Positions 40,803 through 54,130 are shown, numbered from the stretch's first letter. The stretch: 64,000 bases of DNA from Isoetes taiwanensis (GCA_021234155.1 JAJEKV010000161.1:157867-221866); one strand, 5' to 3'. Notes: a model not told the origin generated them from the letters alone. Made by a program: numbers and translations.

Positions 40803-43229
40803 AGTGAAATGTGAAGGGGTCAAAATATGTTAGCTAAGAGAGCTTTTTTTAATTTCCTTGAGACTAACTTGGGAATATGTAGCCTTTGTTCATGTGTCTT
40901 TGAATCCGATTTACTATCATCACCTACATTAAGAAATGAAGGAAATGCATTGCATTCAATAAAAAACTTCGTTCTTTGCATTAAGAATGCACATTCTCAC
41001 TTTGTCATGGTTCTTGTATATAGTAAATTGGCATTCAGTGGCATGCATTTCAATTGTGAGCTTGTAAAGATTGTCATTGTGTGGTAACATTGGATAGAGA
41101 CACATATGCAAGTGCTTGATGAATCTTTTGCTTCTTATTTAAAAATCTTTTTTGTTAATTTGGGATTTTCGGGTTTGGTGGAAAACTTTTTAATTTTTTT
41201 TTAGGTCAATTTCCTAAGGTTCTGTGATTTTTTAATGCCGGAGATTTTTTCCGATTATCCAAAAATTGAAAATCTTACAAAGTATGATTTCTGGAGGAGC
41301 TTTTTGCTGCGATGATATCTGTTTTTGGAAATCTTTTGGTGAAGGGGAGCATGGAAGCCACCTGTTTTCTAGCTTACGGGACTTGATCATTGTTTCGTAT
41401 GCTTGGCCATCTGCATCAGAAGGATCGGGGTACGTTTATTTTTGGTTTATTTGAAATTAGGGATGAGCTAGGTTTCTCTGTTTTGCCTACTCATCCGGTT
41501 AATTAGTTCTTGGCTTCCTTGCACAGGGGGGATGTAGATGCCGGTTCGATGCAGGTACTACATATGAATCTTTCTGTATGATGTGGGAAGTAGCTCCATC
41601 AATCGTTTAAAGGTATATATTTTTCTTTTCATCAGTGAACGTGGGTGATCATCTGGAAAATATCAGGGAATTTTGGTAGACGATCTGTTTCTGGGTTTTT
41701 TTCCAGCTTCTAAAAGGTTTCGATTTGGTTTATTTGGTCTCCATATCATGGATTCATCATTCAACCTGTAAGGTTTTAAATTGGTATGCTTCCATGAAAA
41801 TTGCCTGCGTTTTCTGGGGTTTAAACGATTATGTGGACACTTGCTTTTTTCTAAAGGTTTTGATCATAAATAGTTTGGCGGTCTAAAATTGGGCGATGGG
41901 TCTGCATGGAGGACAACTTTGGAGATGGATGAATGGAGGTAAAGAATTCATTTACCTATCACGCGAGGTTCTACAAAAAGCTTATTTGATATCTCTGGCA
42001 TCTTGGAAGCTTTCAAAAAACGAAAATAAGGCATCCATCAAGTTTCTGTTCAGCGTTTACCTAAAACTCAAATTTTTCAGTTCTTTGTCTTGTTGCCTAG
42101 GCGGCACAATATGAAGTCCATGATTGCTAGCATTGTTAAGTAAGAGGCTTTCTTTACCAAATCAGGCATTTTGTTTGATGCGGACAATGTTTCTTGAAAG
42201 TATAGGTATGAACTCAGGCAATTTCAAGGGTTCACTTGCGATTCCTATAAGAGCTCTCCTTGGGCAAGCCTTCCAAGGTAACTTTACTGCTCTTTTCCAT
42301 TTTATTATTTCCAGTTATCTGCATCTGCCAATCAGGGGGGTTTCATGGGGCTTCATGGGAGCGCTCCATCAACTGTTCTAGCCAGCTTGGTTGTTAAGAA
42401 AGCATTATTGTTAGTTTTTCTTATTGATGAGGGTAAGCTATGTCCTTTAAAAGTATCTATAGGCCTAAACAGGTTTTGCTTTGGACCACTTTCATCTGCC
42501 CATCATGGCTCCCCAATTATAACAGCATTAACAGTGTATTCTATGTAACTTTCAATGCAGCTTTTGAGCTCTATATGCAGATGCTTCTCTTACATGATAT
42601 TGTCATTTAGGTTTGCCTAGATCCACTAACATTAAATAATCCTCTAGATTGATAAGACTTTCTTTCTGTTGTAGTCCAATGGTTGGTTTTCCCATTGTCT
42701 CGGTTTTTCCGTTGTCTCGGTTTTCCGTTTTCCCCTTTGGCTATGGCTGCCACACAGTAGGGGTTATCTGTTGTTACTGGGAGGCGACTTTGCAGCCATC
42801 ATGCAGTACAAAGGCGTGGAATGCATGCTCGGTTAAGGTTCTACAAGAATGGTCATTCTTGAAACTATCAACCTGGTGCATTTGGGCATCCTTAGATGCC
42901 TCTTAATCGACAAATATTACCTCAGCAATGGAATTCAAAGCAGTCTTAGGACCTCAATCTTAAATTGAATGTGTTTCATGCAACAATTATGAAAGGACCT
43001 TATTCAATTTTGAACACAAATTTATCCTAGGCAAAGCAGGGCTGTGAGATATGCAGTCATCTTTCATCACCAGTACATGGACCACTGTCTAGACAACTAT
43101 CTGGACAGATGGACTTACTAGACTTGATGCTATGACATTGATCCCCTGCTTGAGAAGAAAATCAATGCTTTTTCTGTGCAGCTTATGCTTTTCCTGTTCA
43201 ATTAAGGTTCTATTACTAACATGTTTGCG
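40803..43229. other. T-rich, intron-like DNA, no confident gene
   Basis: Low GC with T-rich runs. It lacks LTR or transposon signatures and looks like intron or ancient intergenic DNA. Scattered short frames (for example 41,266-41,454) could be exons but have no recognisable domain. The LPEAT2 retrocopy does not visibly continue past the ACATG at 40,798-40,802. Confidence 0.4.
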
Positions 43230-43238
43230 TCTTTGCAG

Positions 43239-43379
43239 GTAAATATTATTTGGATTTAGGGCCTTGCGGTATCTCGTTAGAAGATTTACAAATGCGCCTC
43301 AATGCAATGTCCACTCCACAGTATCAAGCTGAAAGAGAAAAATCGAACAAATATGGTCAACCTTTATTGGGATGCACTA
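43239..43379 (+). CDS. possible internal exon of an unknown host gene
   Basis: After a good acceptor (GTCTTTGCAG) the plus strand reads KYYLDLGPCGISLEDLQM, RLNAMSTPQYQAEREKSNKY and GQPLLGCTI without interruption, then runs into the MULE relic inserted at 43,380-43,388. A long T-rich stretch precedes it, as an intron would. The protein family is not recognised. The MULE insertion may have destroyed the 3' end of this exon, or the exon may end at AATATG|GTCAACC with a GT donor. Confidence 0.35.
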
Positions 43380-43388
43380 TTATAACAA

Positions 43389-45178
43389 GGGAAAAACTCC
43401 GAAATGCCCCTAACTTTTTAGCTTATTTTACAGAATGCCCCTAAGTTTTATTAATTTTACAAAATGCCCCTGTTCAACAAAACTCCTGAAATTTTTGAAA
43501 ACTAATCCTGGTAGCATAGCATTTGTGCAGAGGGACAAGCGAGGGGTCGCTTTCTTCGCATCTTCATAGCCTACAATGCATGTTTAAAAGGCTTTTCATT
43601 GCAGACCAGTAGTAGCATTGGATGGTACTCATCTTAAAGGAAAATATCTAGGTATCTTGCACAATGCGGCAACAATTGATAGAATGATGAAACTGTTTCC
43701 TCTTGCATTTGCCAATGGTTCGCGGCCGAGAATGATGACAATTGGGTTTGGTTTCTCCAAACCTTAGAACTTCTTGCACCATTCTAGAAGCCCATCACCT
43801 TTATTTCTGACAGGCAAAAAAAGAAAGGACTAATTGAGAGGTAGGTTAGTATTTGGTGCAAACATTCCACATACTTGTGTATGAGACAGCTGATAATTTC
43901 AAGAAAAGCATTCAAGAATTACAGAGCTTATGCCCTTGTTATGGAATGTATGCGTCACGAATACTGATGAAAAGAATTTGAAGAACGCGTATCGGAGATA
44001 AAAGCTTGGCCTCAATGCACAAGCTACTGTGGATCACTTGCAGCAGCTGATCCTGCTCATTGAGCTAATGCCAAGTTTGTTGTTGGCTTCTGGTATGGGC
44101 ATTTGTAATTGAGTATTGTTGCATTCTTGAGTCCTGTTGGGCTAATGCACACAGTACATTGGCTACAGGTATGGGCATAACATCCAACATTGCTGAATCC
44201 TTCAATTCATGGCCAGAGCCTAGAGGCCCTTACTATTATAGCTATGTTGGAGTTAATCCCGTCAGAAATAATAACTTGGTTTGCTGAGAGCTGAAGAGAG
44301 TCAGGCGTATAATTTTGTTGTCACACGTTATGGAACACACTTATCTGGCATTAACTCCTCAAGGCTGAGGCGAAGGAGTGAAGAAGAAGGCATGTGAGTT
44401 AGAGACGTATCGTATAATAATGGCATCTGATTCTGAGTTCGAGGGTCTTGTCTTCACGAACGGGGTGCGTTTCGCGTCAAAAGAACATGTTCGCTGCCTT
44501 AAGAGATGGCAACAATCTAAGATTCCATTCTGACGTAATGCGATGTGTAAAGAAACCTGTTAGAACTATCGCATTTGCAGCTTCTTCATGGCTTCAGCCG
44601 CCCGAGGACCTGAGAGGTCTCGCACATCCAGTTGTGGTTCAGCTTTCTGGATAACCGCTCTACATATACAGCTCCGAAGACTATCCAGGACGTCCACGAA
44701 AATGCAGAGGAGTCGCCACTGGAAGCAGAACTTAAAGAGGTCCACCATTGCTTAACGGATGCAAGGTACTGGGGCATAATTCTCCCGGGACAATACAAAG
44801 CTGCAAGAGATTTAAAGGCTTTATGGACGCACTTTGAGTATTGAGTTTGTTTTGCAATTATCTTGTTTGGAATCTGCGCCAATTGGAAAATAAACATGAC
44901 TTTGATTTCTGGACGTGTTTGCTGTGTGGAAGGACGATTTGAACGTTTCTGTTTTGATCCTGAGACGTTTTGACGGATTTTGGAAAAGTTAGGGCATTTT
45001 ATAAAACACATCCCTGAAAGTTAAAGGCATTTATATCTCTACAAAGAGATTAAAGGCATTCAAAAGTTTCAACAAATGCAATCACGTGTAGGCGTACAAG
45101 GGCATTTTCATAAATTTTTTGAAAACTTAGGGCATTCTGTAAAATAGGCACAAAAGTTAAGGGCATTTAGTTTTTCCC
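43389..45178 (+). mobile_element. MULE (Mutator-like) relic with long inverted repeats
   Basis: The left end GGGAAAAACTCCGAAATGCC and the right end (complement GGGAAAAACTAAATGCCC) continue as imperfect inverted repeats of about 80 bp, sharing TATTTTACAGAATGCCCCTAAGTTTT-like sequence. Flanking TTATAACAA (43,380-43,388) and TTTCAACAA (45,179-45,187) match at 7 of 9 positions, in keeping with an old 9-bp target duplication. The inside carries remnants of a MULE transposase. Confidence 0.8.
43600..44300 (+). pseudogene. MULE transposase remnant
   Basis: RPVVALDGTHLKGKYLGIL (43,600-43,660) is the hallmark start of the MULE transposase catalytic domain with its first Asp. FPLAFANG, then ENDDNWVWFLQTLELL in another frame, follows. 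ITFISDRQ (about 43,795-43,820) contains the second Asp. FKNYRAYALVMECM and AWPQCTSYCGSL come next, and NIAESFNSW with MLELIPSEIITWFAES end the domain. Stops and shifts separate the pieces. A further MuDR-like stretch (FEGLVFTNGVRFASKEHVR) lies downstream at 44.44-44.51 kb, which is out of the usual order. Confidence 0.75.
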
Positions 45179-45187
45179 TTTCAACAA

Positions 45188-48100
45188 AGAGTTAAGTTTC
45201 TCTGCTTCAAAATTATAGTAGAGGCGGTATACAGATGTCTTCAAAAGAGCCTGGATTGCATTTTAACATCGCCTCTGATTTGTGTGTAGCAATAGGTTTG
45301 ATTCAGCCTCACATGGAGCTCTAGGAAAGCCATGTTAGCAGGCCAATGCATGGTTATTAAGATGTACCTATTGGTGCAACAGTGCAACAGCTCAAATAGC
45401 AGTTCACTTCACAGGCATCATACTCCAAAACTGTAGCGGCAGGCGGATCCATGGATTTGCTCATAAACCCAATCAATCCTGTATTTGCAATTGAGAAGTT
45501 TGCCTACAAAGAAATTATATAAAATATATGTGGAAATGGTAGCCTCTAAGCTGATCTTGAATTTTGCATGTGTTATTAATGAGCTCATATGCATCTAAGT
45601 ATGTGTTTGGAATTGCCTACGGAAATAAGACAATGGTGCAAATAGCATATCCTTGTGTTCCCAAACATTGGTCCTAAATGAGTGATATTAAAGATTGTGG
45701 TAGATTGAGAATCAAATGAGAGACTTCAGAGTATTTTGTAACTGGTGCAGGTACTGGGAAGACCAACGGATGTCAGAACAGCTTAGGATCTGTTTCTTCT
45801 CACATTAGATGGCTGAGGATCGTTGCAAGAGATCAATCGAAACTTTTGGTATTTGATAGTGGCACTTGGGAGAATACAGGTTGCCAACAGGCGCCAGAGA
45901 TTGACGGCGGAATCTATTTGCTCACCTATGAAATGAGTGGTATAGTGGTATTACTGCCAGAAAAAATTTAAAAATATGGCCTGCTTTTCAGTCCTTGAAC
46001 GTTATCCAAGTCTACTTTCCAAAATTGTGTTTGTGTGTTGATACAAAGGTCTGACTGCTTTAATGTCAGTTGCACTACAGAATAAAATGTAGAGATATAT
46101 GGACAGCAAATTACTGCAGGTTGTTTGAGCATTATGAAGCTTTAGGTGGTTGGATGCCAGTCAGATGCTGGAGTAGCAGGATCTGTTTCTTCTCTACATT
46201 AGGAATGGCTAAGGACCAGATGCAAAGAATCAGTGGGAATATTTTCATACAACTAGCATTTACAGGAATGCAGGTATTCTTTCATGTATCAGTTATTAGA
46301 ATTGAAATGTAGGGGCAACAATGATGACTGCAGTTCCGTTGTTAATTTGGGCAATTCAGACCTTCTGATTTTATATAGTCAAGGGGAAACTTGAACCACA
46401 TTCAAAACTATGCGGGGGTTGTGTCATGACTTTAGAAATGGGAGGCGGCAGCTCCAGCAGTGCGCGTGTGAAGTTTGGCAGCACTCCAACTGGGAGTTTT
46501 CAGGAGAATAGCCCGTGGCGGGATTCAGGGGTGTACAGTTTGTAGCCCAACGCGCGCGCGCGGGTCAACCCGGAGACTGTTGGTCCTCTTTCCTCCTGAT
46601 TTACTTGCGTGCAGAGGTCAAATTGTTGGGATTCCCTGGTTTCCAATCCGCTGTCCACACAAACTGCTGGTTTCCAATCCCTACCGCTGGTCTCGCCTCT
46701 CAGACAGCTAAACTCCGCTATTGCTGCGGAGGTTTTTATTCAATGGTTCCGTTAATGTTGTTTGCACCATTGAAACTTCAATTCAATTTCTGCTGCGGAA
46801 TTTGATGAGCGTTGATTTGGCACAATATAGAGAATATTATTATGCAAATCAATGGCCCACCAAAACAAAATCACGCATTATGCTTAACATCCTCTTCAAA
46901 TGTAGCTGATTTTCTGTGAGCCCAAATACCATTAAATTTTACAGAATTGACTGCCGTTCCCCTTACGGCTTAAGAAGGGACCTATAAGAGAACAAATGCC
47001 TAAGTTTGCAATGCCATAATGAGCATACTTGCTTAATGCAGGTCAAACTAATATCATTTACAAACATTTTAAATATTTCCAATATGTATCCAACAACGCA
47101 AATTATTTTCCTTCAACTATATCGATTATAAACAATTGTACTTATACTATGATTCTACACAAAACTCAACGCTCATTGAAAATAACATGTTGGCACTTCA
47201 AAATAATCAATCTCAGTATATTGTACGTGTTATGAATCAGCTATCAGTACCCGTTCTTCAAATTACATTGCCTCTAATACGTGCAATCCTAATATGATTC
47301 CATTATCAATGCAAAATCTTACATTCAAACCAATTGAAGCAATGCATTTCACATACTCGCCTCTGCTACAAAATCCATACCATTCTTAATAGTTGACACA
47401 TCACATTACATACATTGCACTTCATGCATCTGATATAACCATGTGATCGAGATACAAACCAGGCAGTAATGCTACTACAATCCCATTCTTTCAAGGGATA
47501 CAAATCCCTCATGCATCATTAGATGAAGCGTCCCGAGGGCTCATATATATTTACTTGCTAACAAAGCAGCAGCTTTCAAGACTTGGCAGATTACTAGTTG
47601 AATAATTTGATCTTCATTTTTGCCTCTGCATTTTTTCGCGTTTTGATAATACAATGTACCCACCAAACCCAAAATAGGGTTTAGCTCGAAAATTGAATCT
47701 TTAAAGACTACCATAAATATAGAAATAAGGTTAGCGGGTGGCATGAAAAGTCACTTATCCCGAGGTATTAGATGTCAAAACTCAAAATGAAGGTCTCATG
47801 CGGAGTTTTCTCTGAATGGATTCATGTTGACATCTATCAACTTGACTCTCTCAACCGGTATAGAGATTCATGAGAAGCATCTTATTTCTCAACCTCCGTC
47901 ATGTTTGAACAGGTGTGAAAAATTTGGCTCCATGTGTTTTCTTGGTTTTGGTTTAACATGACAACATAGCAAAACTTCGCTAAAGTCCATGAGAAACAGG
48001 AATTATTTTATTTGGTTCAAAACATGGCGAGGTTGAAATACCAGGATTAGAGATTCATGTACGTGAATCTCTTTGTGATCCTCAACATCGCGGCCGATTT

Positions 48101-48357
48101 CCGCAGCGATCCAAGGTGGGGAGGCGAAAAGAAAGATAAAGCGATCGAGGGTAGGGAAAAAGAGACCAAGCAATAGTTCAAGTCAACATGAATCTCTTGA
48201 TCTCAGCATTATGTGGTGGACCTTAGGGCGCGGCAATCCATAAATCCCGATTGGGAGAAAGGGGAGGCGTGAAACCCATTTGTCGTGGACCTTAGGAGCA
48301 TGGCACTAATCCATAAATTAGTAGGAAAGTGGAGAGCGACAGAAGCCGCCTAGATCT
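45188..48357. other. no gene recognised
   Basis: AT-rich DNA, with one GC-rich patch at 46,440-46,740 including CGCGCGCGCGGG. Some short frames (46,475-46,805) fall in that patch but show no domain. 46,900-47,540 is very AT-rich. I see no repeats, splice structure or known protein. Confidence 0.4.
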
Positions 48358-48900
48358 TCATGTCACCACATCAGAAATAAGGCCTTGACAAAGGTATGCA
48401 CAGCCAAGGTTGGGGTTACCAACCATGAAAACTTTCCCTAAGAGCATAGCTGCCGGTAGCCAATGAGGTTTACCTCCACCTTGGAAAGAGGGCATTTGAG
48501 CAAACCCAAAATGACCAAGTTTGCTTGTGAAATTGGCCAAGTCGTGAAGCGATCTTGAAATTACCAGTTCACGGACATCGCGAGGAATTACCATACGTGT
48601 TAAAGTTGTTGCGGGAGGAGTTTTAGGCGTCGTCCTTGGAGATGCGAAGTGATACTGCACTGAGATCTGAGCCGCCGAGGATGGCATCTTCATCTTAGGT
48701 GTGACTATACCATACGCATCAACGTGCGTGCGTTGCTTAATGATACTAGAAATTTGTTCGCGGGGAATTGAAACGTAAGACATTTCTTTGATTTCAAATC
48801 TTAGTGGACCCACTGATGATATTCGGCTGATGTGATGGGTCTCAGAAATTGGATTTCTGCGGTGTTGTCTTTTATACAATTTGCTCGCTTTCCATACCAT
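48358..48900 (-). CDS. 180-codon ORF, function unknown
   Basis: ATG at 48,900 (minus) opens an uninterrupted frame of 180 codons, the longest in the right third of the window. It contains KEMSYVSIPREQISSIIKQR, a Pro/Thr-rich middle (SPRTTPKTPPATTLTRMV) and a C-terminal part with SKLGHFGFAQMPSFQGGG, AMLLGKVFMVGNPNLGC. The last piece faintly recalls the end of PARP-like catalytic domains (G-x-F-G followed by LLGKV), but the NAD-binding His-Tyr-Glu residues are not evident, so I do not name it. No signal or membrane segment. No clear promoter or neighbours. Confidence 0.4.
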   Translation of the reverse strand: MVWKASKLYKRQHRRNPISETHHISRISSVGPLRFEIKEMSYVSIPREQISSIIKQRTHVDAYGIVTPKMKMPSSAAQISVQYHFASPRTTPKTPPATTLTRMVIPRDVRELVISRSLHDLANFTSKLGHFGFAQMPSFQGGGKPHWLPAAMLLGKVFMVGNPNLGCAYLCQGLISDVVT

Positions 48901-50560
48901 TTTTGGTTGTGTTGGGTTATATTGAACTATGTTTTGTTACGTTGTTGGATGGCATTTTTGGAACTTGTTTTTGCTAGATAATCTTTTGTTTGCATTTACT
49001 AGATTATATTAAGCATGTTTGACTCCTTTTTCTTTTTGAAGCACATAGGTGAGTCTATTAGATATGTTAAGAAACATCTTTTTTCTTGCGGGGTCCTTAT
49101 TCCTATTGTACTTGTTTTGACTCCCCTACTTGTTTCTTGTTTCTTAATTATCCCTCTCATTATGACTTCGTTTGACCATATAGAGCTATTGGTTCCAACT
49201 AGTTTATGCATCATAATGGCCGTCTTTCTCAGAGCGCGGACATCCCTTCAGCTACTGGCGGTTCTCAGATGGGTCCCTGCTTGCGCTCGTTGGCTGGTGG
49301 TTGCCATTACAGCCCAAAATAATAGCGCTAATTAGCAGGGGTTCAGCGGAGCTTTTTGGATTCATTTTGGCACTAAATCCTTGTAGGATGCGTGGCTGTC
49401 GAACCTTTCTTAGTTTCCCTCTTTTCTTGGAGATTCTTGGATCGGTTGACATAGCTACTCCCCATCTTCCATCATGCGTACCGCGGATCTAGATTAAATT
49501 GTGGCATTGTCAAATGCACAGTGGCGATACCGCCGATGATTATGTCCAGCGATTATTTGTAGCATTCTAAAATGAGGTTGGCCCATCATTAGATTCCACA
49601 GAAAAGCCCAAGGAGATCTCATTACTGTTTGGTTAGCATCTGCGTCCGAATTGAAAGCTAATGAACAAGTTTCTCAATTTGCCCTCCTTTTTCATTCAAG
49701 AAAGAAGAAATTTGTTCGATTAGGTAAAAATCTAATCTTTGTTGACAATTCTTTAGAATAAGATTATGAAGGAATTAAGTTTCATTCTATTACATTTGAT
49801 CTTTATTATACTCATAACAATGGTTAATCCCGGTATAGATGGCCGCTTATTTCATCTCTGGCTTTGATTAAATGCATTTGTGTAATGATATTTCCGGTAG
49901 GATTTGATTTTGGTTGGCCTCAAAGTGCAAAATGCGGTCACGATGATAATACTCGGTTAATGAAACATGGAATTACAACTTTTTGTGTAAGGCGCGAATT
50001 TATATGAACGATTTGTTGATGCTATGTCATCAGGTTGCACTTCCTACTTAGCGGGTTGATTAACGCTAAGTTACGCGGTGGGTACTTTGTTTGCCTTGGT
50101 GCGATTCAAATTATGCTGCTTGGGGTTGTTGGTGCTGCTAAAGTTTTAAAGCGGGGATTGTTTGAGGCGTGTTACGTGGCGGGTTCGGTGCCTTATGTTC
50201 ACCGGAAATGACCACTTGCTAAAGTAGCGAGGTCTTTAACACATTGGAAATTTGGTGCCAGGTTGGGCTCAATTTATTATTAGCACCGGTTATAAAATGA
50301 TATAAAGTGCTAATTTAACTTTTCAAGTTGCTACTTAGCATGATATACTAATCCTTTACTATTTTCTGAACAACGAGGTTCCAATTGATTTATGGTGCTC
50401 ACGATTAGTCGTTGTTGTTTTGTGAAAAGTATGGAGTTTAATGCTAATCCATTAAAAGATAGTACTATTTAGTATACTAAAGTGCTATGATATGGATTGT
50501 TGCCAGTTTTATAACAGTGAAAAGCTTCAGCCCGATATATATATAATTTCAATCTTTATT
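48901..50560. other. no gene recognised
   Basis: T-rich DNA with a hydrophobic frame at 49,015-49,335 (IPIVLVLTPLLVSCFLIIPL) that lacks a family match and is probably chance coding in T-rich sequence. Confidence 0.4.
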
Positions 50561-50579
50561 CGCAGTCGAATGTGACAAA

Positions 50580-53100
50580 GAGAGAACTCAACCTAAGAGA
50601 CCATGGGCCGAAGAAAGCCGAGGAGGATGTTTGACCACATCGTGTTGTCTTGGAGAACTGCTCCATTGCCGAGATGTAAGCGAAGTCAATGCGAAGAGGA
50701 AATATAAAATATTTGTTGTGTAAAAACTAGTGGGTACCGACAAATTTACAAAATCTGGTCGAATGAATCGATATTTGTGGGAGGCAGTTCATGGACGTTT
50801 ACGAGAAGATGTTGCAAAGAGTGATAATTTGTGTTGGTAGAATTGGGAAGTTTTTACGGGCATTCACTTTCACATGTGAGAGACGAAGATTAAAGCATGG
50901 CGGACATTTGTGGCTAAGCGAAAAAATAATTATAAAGGTCGAGAAGAGGAAGAGCTACTTGGCATCTCACATCGCGAAAATTTCTTGAAGTTATTATATG
51001 TGATAGACTATTACATCATCAACAGATTGATTCTTGGCGGAGTTAGAAACTGAAGGGTGACATGAATGATAAGGTTAAAAGTCACGTGTGAAATGAAGGG
51101 AAAAAAAGGAAATTATGGAAGAAGTCTGATTCTGAGGTTGGATCTTTGCAAAAGCGACAGCTTAAACATCAAAGGCGGTTTGAGCACCCGGTGTCCCTAA
51201 GTTCTAGCGGCATCATCACATTGTTGGTTCTGAGGAAAAGGAACTTTTGAGTGACAACGATACAAGAAGTATGGATGAGATTGGAAAAAAGGTAATTGTT
51301 AGCCATTGCAATTACATAGTGTTTAATACATTTCTTTTTTCATCATTCGGTTTGATCTTTAAAGCAGTGAAAGTGAAGAAACAAGGTCTTGACCAAAGGT
51401 TACAGAAGAAAATTTGAAAGAAAGAAATAGCCTCCATCTTTGGAAGTAAGATAATACAGTGTTTTTAATATTTAGCTTTCCATTTTTTGGAATGACCAAT
51501 ATGTGCTCTTTAGTAGGCTTTACAGATGCAAAAGTTGTTCTCTTGTACATATGCCTTTGACCCACTTTGTCTCACCGACCATCATTGCACATTGCATGCA
51601 CGTTCCATCAGATTTGTGCTAGGCATTTCTCAAAGAGATCAACTTTGTCCCTCTTGTGAGGAAATAGGATGCCTCATAGTGGATTCGAGGTCAAATTGGA
51701 CTTCCATGTATATCATCGAGATCTTGCTCCCACCCCTGTCACGAGTCGCGATCTATTGAAAGCAATCAAGAATCCATCATTCACATACCTATTTGGCAGT
51801 GGAGAACCACTATAAGTATGTGCCATCTATTGAAGATTGCACTTTATTATATTGACAAGCCCAAGATTAGAAGAGAGACAATTCTGACGAAACTAACGGG
51901 TTGTAAAAATTTGAAAATAAGATTATTCTTATTAAGTATAAGCGGTTTGGCTTTCGTAGTACATATGCTTATTCAGTTTGATACTTTGAATGACTGGGGC
52001 TCAAGTTTTGGATATTTTGAGTCTATGGTTGACATTTATAGGCCGAGAATAGCGATGTCAGTAATGGAAGAATGTGAAGCGACACATTGAAGAATGTGTG
52101 AATGTAATTGTTTCCAAATTATGGACAAACCTCTAATATTGTAGATAAAATCTATCGCGGAGGAAGAAGGCGATTTGGCATGGAGTTGGAGAATCCCCCT
52201 CCCAGAATAATACTTCTACGGCCGGGTTTCCTCCGGTAAGCGAATACATCCAAATCAATAACTTAAAGAGTTAAAGGGTGATTTTTACTATTATGTTTCT
52301 TTTTTGCGGGTTGTATATGCGGGTAAAATTTTTCTAATAATTGTTTATACCGATGTTAATGTTGTTGGCAAAGAAGCTTTTGGTTATTGAGCACGAAGAA
52401 GTTCTTATACAAGGAAGGTTTTCGATAAGGCAAATGCATACGATGTGGCGGTCGTAAAAGCGATTAATTCGAGAAAAAGATGTTCTTCTTTGTCCGGGCC
52501 GAAGGCGAGATAAAGAGTTCTAGAAATTATGCTAAAAACTTTCTTGGCGCTACATTATTATGTCTGAAATTATGTAATCACTAAACAATTAAGCATCTCG
52601 AGGTCATCATTTCTCGATATATTGGATAAGTTACTTTTCAAGTGGCGATTACCTTTTAGAAGTGGATAAAGGAACTCCTCCTTGTCACATCAAAGCCCGG
52701 AGAAAGTTTTTGCCAAAGCATCTACAGATTATGAGGGGACAAGCTTTTCTTGATTGATCCTTACGGTGTGTGAGATTTTAAGAATAATCGCGAGTCTTGC
52801 ATCACCAAGATCCTTCATGCACGACATAAATGGCTGGTGATTACGCTTTTGAAGGCGAAGTAGTACATACTTGCGAGGATTAGTTCTTGAAGTGAACGTC
52901 ATTGCTTATGTACAAAGATGCATACCTTCCGAAATAGGTATGTTGATGAGTACAAAATTTGGAAGTGCCAAGACCATGTGGACATCCTAAAATGTTGTAT
53001 ACTTTAATGTTACATTGCTCTTTATGTGGTGGTGTTTTATTAACACCATAAAATTTTGTGAAAAAACTTTACCATTCTACGATGTGCACTTTTACATTTA
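50580..53100. other. decayed coding-like DNA, origin unclear
   Basis: Plus-strand fragments such as MGRRKPRRMFDHIVLSWRTA with Cys residues downstream (PRCKRSQC), and LFSCTYAFDPLCLTDHH near 51.5 kb, look like former protein. The first could be a BED-type zinc finger of a hAT transposase, but I cannot show conserved hAT motifs or ends. Confidence 0.25.
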
Positions 53101-53689
53101 TAAGATGACGAATTAGAACTTGATTTTTCTATTCATGATTTTCCGCGAGGAGCCTACGTACCTCCTCATGGGCGTCTAATTCATGCATATTTCTTCTTTC
53201 ATTCCAGGAAGATCCCTTATTTCAGTTGATTTGGTCTAAAATGGAGTTTGCACCACTGCTTCTTTGCATCAAGATGGCGACATCATCTCGTGATCCTCTG
53301 GTTCCTCCTCCCACTTTCGACATTTTTCGAAACCCTAAGCCCTGTCGCCAACCAATATCCACATGTGCTATAATGAGCAAAAACCTAATTTGAAATTAGC
53401 AATACTTGAGAAACCTAGCTTTCCGCGAAGTTAGCAATATCCCACATGGATATATTAGAAAATTTCCTGCATATATAAGCGCATTTTTCGCTTTATATAT
53501 CCCGAAGTATCATAGACGAGGGTTTTAGGTGATGAAGGATGGTGATGACTATGTGGCTATGATCTTTGTATGACGGGAGAGCCATCACATGAACATGCTA
53601 TTCCTGTCCATATTTTTGTTATGGGTCCATGTACCAAAATGACAATTCTGAGATAACAGTGAGCTCAAGAAATCTGCAGGTCAAACTTA

Positions 53690-54130
53690 GGTGGGCCTAG
53701 GTGGCATGCATGGAGCCTGGTGGCATGCCACTGGGCTCAAGCATGCCACCCTAGGCCTGGCTGTCTGGAGTGCCACGGTTAAACGTGCCCACCTGAGCCC
53801 GAGCATGCCACTTGTACAGTTGGCATGCCACCTATAGGCCAAAGTGTATGCCTAGTTGGGCGTGCCACAGACTGGCTGCCACCTAGACTGAGAAACATGC
53901 CCGCTGGAGCCCCGAGCATGCCACCCCAGGCCCAAGCATGCCACTGAGCTCCAAGAGCATGAGCCACCCACAGGCTGAAAGCATGCTGACTAGACTCAAA
54001 ACATACCCACCTAGACTCGAAGAGCAGCCACAAGACTTTCGGACATGCCTAGTTGGCATGCCACAAACCCAAACATGCCACCTAAGGCCCAAGCAGCCAC
54101 CTATGGAACTCAGGAAGCCTTGCCACTGAA
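53690..54130. repeat. minisatellite rich in GGCATGCCAC palindromes
   Basis: The word (A/G)(G/A)CATGCCAC(C/T) recurs about 15 times at irregular 20-35 base spacing, with CCTAGGCC- or GAGCCC-like fillers. A perfect GTGGCATGCCAC palindrome is at about 53,719-53,732. Open frames on both strands through it are a by-product of the repeat. Confidence 0.8.

Noticed and set aside
46547-46565. CGCGCGCG run as a regulatory CpG island
   Set aside because: Very short and isolated, with no adjacent gene or TATA box.
48358-48900. PARP-like catalytic domain
   Set aside because: Only a short, weak resemblance at the C-terminus; the catalytic His-Tyr-Glu residues could not be placed. Kept as an unnamed ORF.
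49015-49335. Membrane protein
   Set aside because: Hydrophobic codons are expected from T-rich DNA; no family match, no promoter and an equally long frame on the other strand.
50580-52100. hAT transposase relic
   Set aside because: A basic start and paired Cys residues are suggestive, but no dimerisation-domain motif, inverted ends or 8-bp duplication were found.
53779-54129. Open frames on both strands in the GGCATGCCAC region
   Set aside because: Palindromic repeats without stops create mirrored frames; the peptides are low complexity.
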